A DNA stretch of 16,630 nucleotides from DATEOR01 sp046733475 (GTDB lineage Bacteria; Actinomycetota; Thermoleophilia; Gaiellales; Gaiellaceae), in the NCBI GenBank assembly GCA_046733475.1, contig JBKPPF010000028.1, positions 1 through 16,630 on the forward strand. The letters run 5' to 3'. A program made the translations under genes and the position numbers. Positions 13,673-16,630 of the stretch are shown in pieces (position 1 is the stretch's first letter; every line of letters begins with the position of its first letter). The notes under the pieces were generated by a model, which saw nothing but the letters and a program-made list of their open reading frames with translations, did no database searches and had not been told where the DNA came from.

Positions 13673-15013
13673 CTACTCGATGGGCCGCAGCGTCGGGAAG
13701 AGGATGACGTCGCGGATCGTGTCGCGGCCGGTCAACAGCATGGAGAGCCTGTCGATGCCGAGCCCGAGGCCGGCTGTCGGCGGCATCCCGTAGGAGAGCG
13801 CCTCGACGTAGTCGGGATCTTCCGCGCCCATCTCGGCGAAGCGGGCGGCCTGCTCTTCGGCGTCGTTCAGCTCCGAGTAGGCGTTGCCGAGCTCCATCCC
13901 GCCGGCGAAGTACTCGAAGCGCTCGACGATCCCCTCCTCGCCCTCCTTCAGGCGCGCAAGCGGCGAGAGCTCGACGGGATAGTCGTGGAGGATCGTCGGC
14001 TGAAGCAGCTTCGGCTCGACGAGATGGCTGAGCGCGTGGTCGACGAGCTGCGCCCACGTCTCGTCCGCGCCCGTGTCGACCTCCCGTTCCTGAAGCCGCT
14101 TGCGCAGATCGTTCGCGTCGCGGGTCCACACGCCCTCGTCCTGCAGGGCCTCGATCAGGCTCAGCCGCTTCCAGGCGGGCCCGAAGTCCATCTCGTGCCC
14201 GCGGAAGGCGACCTTCGTGGATCCCGTCGCCTCCTGCGTCACGACACGGAGGAGATCCTCGACGAGCGCCATGGCGTCCTCGTAGTCCGCGTACGCCTCG
14301 TACCACTCCAGCATCGTGAACTCGGGCTGGTGCTTGTACGAGATGCTCTCGTTGCGGAAGTCCTTGCTGATCTCGTACACCTTCTCGAGGCCCCCGACGA
14401 TGAGCCGTTTGAGGTAGAGCTCGTCCGCGATGCGCAGGTAGAGGTCGGCGTCGAGCTCGTTCGAATGCGTGACGAACGGCTCGGCGAGCGCACCGCCGTA
14501 GCGCGGCTGCAGGATCGGGGTCTCGACCTCGACGAACCCGCGCGCGTCGAGGTAGCGGCGGATGGCCGCGACGATCTCGCTGCGGATCAGGAAGTCGCGC
14601 CGCGTCTCCTCGTTGACGAGCAGGTCGAGGTAGCGCTTTCGATAGCGAGTCTCCGCATCGACGACACCGTGGTAGGTGTCGGGGAGCGGCCGCCCGATCT
14701 TCGCGAGGAGCTGGAGCTCGGTCACCGCGAGCGACGGCTCGCCGCGCTTGGTCTTCGTCGCACGGCCGCGCACGCCGACGACGTCGCCCAGGTCGACGTC
14801 GAGGCCTCCGAGCTCGCCGGGCTGAGCGAGCAGCTGGAGCTGCCCGCTGCGGTCGACAAGATCGAGAAAGACAAGCTTCCCCATGTCACGCCGGCCCATG
14901 ACGCGGCCGGCGAGGGCGTACTCCGCGCCCGTCGCCTGCGGCTCGAGGGTCTCCGCCTCCGCCCGGACGGCAGCGATCTCCTCCCGGTCGGGAAAACGGT
15001 TCGGAGTGCTCAT
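13673..15013 (-). CDS. lysS: Lysyl-tRNA synthetase, class II
   Basis: A 446-residue class IIb LysRS that charges tRNA-Lys. The N-terminal OB-fold anticodon-binding domain (about 30-110) contains GRVMGRRDMGKLVFLDLVD. Motif 1 lies around GFVEVETPILQP (159-170). Motif 2 is VYEISKDFRNESISYKHQPE (212-231), with FTMLEWYEAYADYEDAM next. Motif 3 is GLGLGIDRLSMLL (415-427). The protein is some 50 residues shorter than E. coli LysS, mainly at the N-terminus. A normal residue string near motif 2, FRNEGISxRHNPE, here reads FRNESISYKHQPE. ATG at 15011-15013 has no Shine-Dalgarno but TAGACT 9 nt upstream. The gene follows the small charged protein by 12 bp. Confidence 0.96.
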   Translation of the reverse strand: MSTPNRFPDREEIAAVRAEAETLEPQATGAEYALAGRVMGRRDMGKLVFLDLVDRSGQLQLLAQPGELGGLDVDLGDVVGVRGRATKTKRGEPSLAVTELQLLAKIGRPLPDTYHGVVDAETRYRKRYLDLLVNEETRRDFLIRSEIVAAIRRYLDARGFVEVETPILQPRYGGALAEPFVTHSNELDADLYLRIADELYLKRLIVGGLEKVYEISKDFRNESISYKHQPEFTMLEWYEAYADYEDAMALVEDLLRVVTQEATGSTKVAFRGHEMDFGPAWKRLSLIEALQDEGVWTRDANDLRKRLQEREVDTGADETWAQLVDHALSHLVEPKLLQPTILHDYPVELSPLARLKEGEEGIVERFEYFAGGMELGNAYSELNDAEEQAARFAEMGAEDPDYVEALSYGMPPTAGLGLGIDRLSMLLTGRDTIRDVILFPTLRPIE

Positions 15014-15022
15014 GATCGCGCG

Positions 15023-15028
15023 AGTCTA
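15023..15028 (-). promoter_or_regulatory. -10-like element before lysS
   Basis: TAGACT on the minus strand, 9 nt before the lysS ATG, overlaps the stop codon of the preceding gene. There is no Shine-Dalgarno, so a leaderless or very short-leader transcript is possible in addition to read-through from greA. Confidence 0.35.
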
Positions 15029-15310
15029 GAGGGCTGCGGCGCGGCCGGACTCGTCGTTCCCGTCGTCGTCGTACAGGGGCCCGCCCCCCGCATCGGTTTC
15101 GGTCGGATAGACCTGCGGATCCGGGTCGGTTGGGAGTTCGAGCGCCGCCGCGGCGCCTGGAAGCGGCCGCCGAGGCGGGCCGACCGGCACGAGGTCGTCC
15201 TCCGCGTCGGGCCACCGCGGCTCAGGCGGCGGCTCGGAACCGTGTAGACCGGGAATCCTGCGCCGAGTCGCCCTCCAGAAGCGCCGGAGTCGTCCGGGCC
15301 TCTTCTCCAT
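15026..15310 (-). CDS. Small hypothetical protein, basic head and acidic tail
   Basis: A 94-residue protein that I do not recognise. The first 20 residues are strongly basic (MEKRPGRLRRFWRATRRRIP). The middle is Pro-rich and the second half is acidic and Gly-rich, with the DDDGNDE stretch near 81-87. It has no membrane segment, signal peptide or cysteines, and is probably disordered. It lies between greA (19 bp upstream) and lysS (12 bp downstream) on the same strand, which argues that it is real. The ATG at 15308-15310 has no Shine-Dalgarno but a TAGACT exactly 6 nt upstream, the classic leaderless spacing. Function unknown. Confidence 0.55.
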   Translation of the reverse strand: MEKRPGRLRRFWRATRRRIPGLHGSEPPPEPRWPDAEDDLVPVGPPRRPLPGAAAALELPTDPDPQVYPTETDAGGGPLYDDDGNDESGRAAAL

Positions 15311-15316
15311 GCGGAA

Positions 15317-15322
15317 AGTCTA
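15317..15322 (-). promoter_or_regulatory. -10-like element before the small charged gene
   Basis: TAGACT on the minus strand, 6 nt before ATG 15310. TANNNT-N6-ATG is the standard leaderless layout in actinobacteria, and no Shine-Dalgarno is present. Confidence 0.4.
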
Positions 15323-15340
15323 GAGCGGCCTACGCCGCTC
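15323..15340 (-). other. Hairpin spanning the greA stop codon
   Basis: GAGCGGC and GCCGCTC form a perfect 7-bp stem with a 4-nt loop (GTAG on the minus strand) that includes the greA TAG stop. It is followed by UAGACUUU, a weak U-run. It may be an inefficient terminator or 3'-end stabiliser for greA. Confidence 0.35.
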
Positions 15341-15803
15341 TGATGTCCATGATCTTGAACTTCAAGGAGCCGCGCGGGGCGGCGACCTCGACGGTCTCCC
15401 CCTTCTTGTGGCCCATGATGGCCTTGCCGACCGGCGACTCGTTGGAGAGCTTGTACTCGGCGGGGTTCGCCTCGGCCGAGCCGACGATGTGGTACTCGAT
15501 CGTCTCCCGAGCGTCGACGTCGCGTAGGCGAACCTTCGTGCCGACGGCGACGACGCCGGTCGGGATCTCCTTCTTGGTCACGACGCGCGCGCTGGCCAGA
15601 CGCTCCTCGAGCGTGGCAATGCGGTGCTCGAGCATCGCCTGCTCGTTCTTGGCATCGTCGTACTCGGAGTTTTCGGTGATGTCGCCGAATTCACGAGCCT
15701 GCTTGATGCGCTCGGCCACCTCGCGCCGTTTCACGGTCGAGAGGCGTTCGATCTCTTCCTTCAGCTTGTCGTGCCCTTCGGCGGTGAGAATGACTTCCTT
15801 CAC
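15330..15803 (-). CDS. greA: Transcription elongation factor GreA
   Basis: A 157-residue GreA of normal length. It enters the RNA polymerase secondary channel and stimulates cleavage of backtracked RNA. The N-terminal coiled coil (about 1-75) carries the acidic tip REFGDITENSEYDDAKNEQ, with D41 and E44 as the Mg2+-coordinating residues. The C-terminal FKBP-like domain has GTKVRLRD near 88-95, SPVGKAIMGHKKGE (122-135) and a closing FKIMDIRAA. The start is GTG at 15801-15803 with a strong GGAGGAG (15807-15813) just upstream. It has its own promoter divergent from the dus gene and leads the greA-small protein-lysS unit. Confidence 0.97.
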   Translation of the reverse strand: MKEVILTAEGHDKLKEEIERLSTVKRREVAERIKQAREFGDITENSEYDDAKNEQAMLEHRIATLEERLASARVVTKKEIPTGVVAVGTKVRLRDVDARETIEYHIVGSAEANPAEYKLSNESPVGKAIMGHKKGETVEVAAPRGSLKFKIMDIRAA

Positions 15804-15815
15804 TGGCTCCTCCAG
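15803..15815 (-). promoter_or_regulatory. greA ribosome binding site inside a small stem-loop
   Basis: On the minus strand CTGG-AGGAG-CCAG places the Shine-Dalgarno core in the loop of a 4-bp stem whose last G is the first base of the GTG start codon. An alternative pairing GGCT-GGAGG-AGCC uses the same bases. It is weak, so an effect on translation is uncertain. Confidence 0.3.
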
Positions 15816-15834
15816 CCCCTGTAATACGCAAACG

Positions 15835-15852
15835 CGGTGCCGTCAGGCACCG
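15835..15852 (-). other. Hairpin in the greA leader
   Basis: CGGTGCC and GGCACCG form a perfect 7-bp stem with a TGAC tetraloop (minus strand), a few nucleotides after the predicted start point. No U-tract follows, so it is more likely a 5'-end structure than a terminator. Confidence 0.4.
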
Positions 15853-15863
15853 TCGCGGCCGAC

Positions 15864-15869
15864 ATTGTA
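15864..15869 (-). promoter_or_regulatory. -10 element of the greA promoter
   Basis: TACAAT on the minus strand, about 60 bp before the greA GTG, in a locally AT-richer stretch. It is the same hexamer as proposed for carD. No good -35 lies at 17-18 bp; a TTGACG is present but only 7 bp away. Confidence 0.4.
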
Positions 15870-15905
15870 GCCGTCCCGTCAAACGGAAAACGTTCGGCGC
15901 GCGGC

Positions 15906-15911
15906 TACCAT
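15906..15911 (+). promoter_or_regulatory. -10-like element before the dus gene
   Basis: TACCAT, 9 nt before ATG 15921, fits TANNNT. The dus start has no Shine-Dalgarno, so a leaderless or very short-leader mRNA is plausible. Confidence 0.35.
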
Positions 15912-15920
15912 TCCCTTTCA

Positions 15921-16630
15921 ATGTGTGCCGATTTGAACACGCCCTGGATCATCGGTTCTGTCGAGATCCCGACGCGCCTCGTGCTCGCTCCGATGGCAGG
16001 AGTGAGCGTGCAAGCATTCCGGCGCCAGGGACGCCGTTACGGCGCCGGATTGGTGTGCTCGGAGATGGTCAGCTGCGCCGGTCTCTCGCACCGGAACGAG
16101 CGCACTCTCGGCTACCTGCGCATCGGCGGCGACGAGCATCCGCTCGCCGTGCAGATCTTCGGCTCCGAGCCGGGCGTGATGGCCGAAGCCGCCCGGATGG
16201 TCGAAGCCGCAGGCGCCGACCTCGTGGACATCAATTTCGGCTGCCCTGTCCGCAAAGTGACGAAGACCGGCGCGGGCGCTTCGCTCCTCGACGAGCCGTA
16301 CCGGGCGGCCGCGATCGTGGAGGCCGTCGCCGAGGCCGTGGACGTACCCGTCTGCGTGAAGATGCGCCGCGGAGTCGAGAACGGCTCCCGAACCGCCCTC
16401 GAGGTCGGGCCTCAGCTCGTCGAGGCGGGAGCGGCGTCACTGACCCTGCATCCGCGCTCGGCGCAGCAGATGTACACGGGCATCGCTGATCACTCGCTCA
16501 CCGCCGAGCTCGTCGACCTGGTCGGCGTGCCCGTGGTCGCCTCGGGCGACATCACGAGCCGCGGGCGCGCCGAGTCCATCCTCGAGGAAACGGGCTGCGC
16601 CGCCGTCATGGTCGGCCGCATCGCACAGGG
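15921..16630 (+). CDS. dusB: tRNA-dihydrouridine synthase (DusB-type), 3' end outside window
   Basis: The open frame runs from ATG 15921 to the window edge, giving 236 residues of an expected 320-350. Dus enzymes are FMN-dependent and reduce uridine to dihydrouridine in tRNA D-loops. Visible features: LVLAPMAGVSVQAFRR at 20-35 (FMN-binding TIM-barrel start), LVCSEMVSCAGL at 44-55, VQIFGSEP at 77-84, and INFGCPVRKVTKTGAGASLL at 104-123 with catalytic C108. Next are VKMRRG with K147, LHPRSAQQMYTG with H177, ASGDI at 207-211 and AAVMVGRIAQ at the edge. The pattern is DusB-like, the clade next to lysS in many bacteria. It is divergent from greA with 117 bp between the starts. The MCADLNTPW start is the only reasonable ATG, and it lacks a Shine-Dalgarno. 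Confidence 0.93.
   Translation, partial: MCADLNTPWIIGSVEIPTRLVLAPMAGVSVQAFRRQGRRYGAGLVCSEMVSCAGLSHRNERTLGYLRIGGDEHPLAVQIFGSEPGVMAEAARMVEAAGADLVDINFGCPVRKVTKTGAGASLLDEPYRAAAIVEAVAEAVDVPVCVKMRRGVENGSRTALEVGPQLVEAGAASLTLHPRSAQQMYTGIADHSLTAELVDLVGVPVVASGDITSRGRAESILEETGCAAVMVGRIAQ

Noticed and set aside
13022..15247. Plus-strand open frame of 741 codons opposite lysS and the methyltransferase
   Set aside because: It is antisense to lysS, whose family motifs are unmistakable. The product is Arg/Glu/Leu/Val-rich low-quality sequence caused by high GC.
15020..15325. Direct repeat CTCTAGACT before lysS and before the small charged gene
   Set aside because: Nine bases only and explained by a shared TAGACT -10-like element; not treated as a mobile or recombination site.
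1..16630. CRISPR arrays, insertion sequences, tRNA/rRNA genes, phage or toxin-antitoxin modules
   Set aside because: No regularly spaced repeats, transposase motifs, tRNA cloverleaf sequence or small paired toxin genes were seen on either strand.

Overview
The window is dense, high-GC bacterial chromosome. It most likely comes from an actinomycete-type lineage, and I favour a Thermoleophilia-like member of Actinomycetota (Gaiellales/Solirubrobacterales); that placement is inference. The reasons are a short actinobacterial-type MutY without a NUDIX-like domain, a CarD with the wedge tryptophan, frequent GTG/TTG starts, and several starts that lack a Shine-Dalgarno sequence but have a TANNNT -10 box 6-9 nt upstream, the usual signature of leaderless mRNAs. 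I see no mobile element, CRISPR array, tRNA or rRNA.

Layout. (1) 1-917, plus strand: the tail of a Na+/H+ antiporter and mutY. (2) 864-3914, minus strand: a tight run transcribed carD > DUF1444-like lipoprotein > ispD > ispF > rhodanese, with GTGA stop/start overlaps. (3) 4067-6485, minus strand: radA > disA, overlapping by 23 bp. (4) 6634-8542, minus strand: an FNR-like flavoprotein followed 4 bp later by a DadA-like amine oxidoreductase. (5) 8596-11124, minus strand: clpC. (6) 11294-13661: an accessory block with a secreted CAP-domain protein, a truncated and frameshifted alpha/beta-hydrolase remnant, an AlkA-like DNA glycosylase and a methyltransferase. (7) 13673-15803, minus strand: greA > small charged protein > lysS. 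(8) 15921 to the end, plus strand: a DusB-type tRNA-dihydrouridine synthase, cut by the window edge.

How it fits together. The backbone dusB-(greA)-lysS-...-clpC-...-radA-disA-...-ispD-ispF closely resembles the Bacillus order dusB-lysS-ctsR-mcsA-mcsB-clpC-radA-disA-yacL-ispD-ispF. It is an old housekeeping cluster joining translation (LysRS, Dus), transcription (GreA, CarD), proteolysis (ClpC), DNA repair with c-di-AMP signalling (RadA, DisA, MutY) and the MEP isoprenoid pathway (IspD, IspF). The non-backbone genes sit in two gaps: lysS-clpC, where Firmicutes carry ctsR-mcsA-mcsB, and clpC-radA.

The most notable signals are these. Three single-base frame breaks lie within about 1.3 kb (hydrolase remnant, glycosylase C-terminus, methyltransferase). 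A 20-bp palindrome sits between two mirror-image leaderless promoters at 12077-12116. Leaderless-type starts recur elsewhere in the window. A lipoprotein with a YtpQ/DUF1444-like domain lies in the carD-ispDF operon. I found no convincing new defence or biosynthetic system; most of the window is conserved housekeeping.
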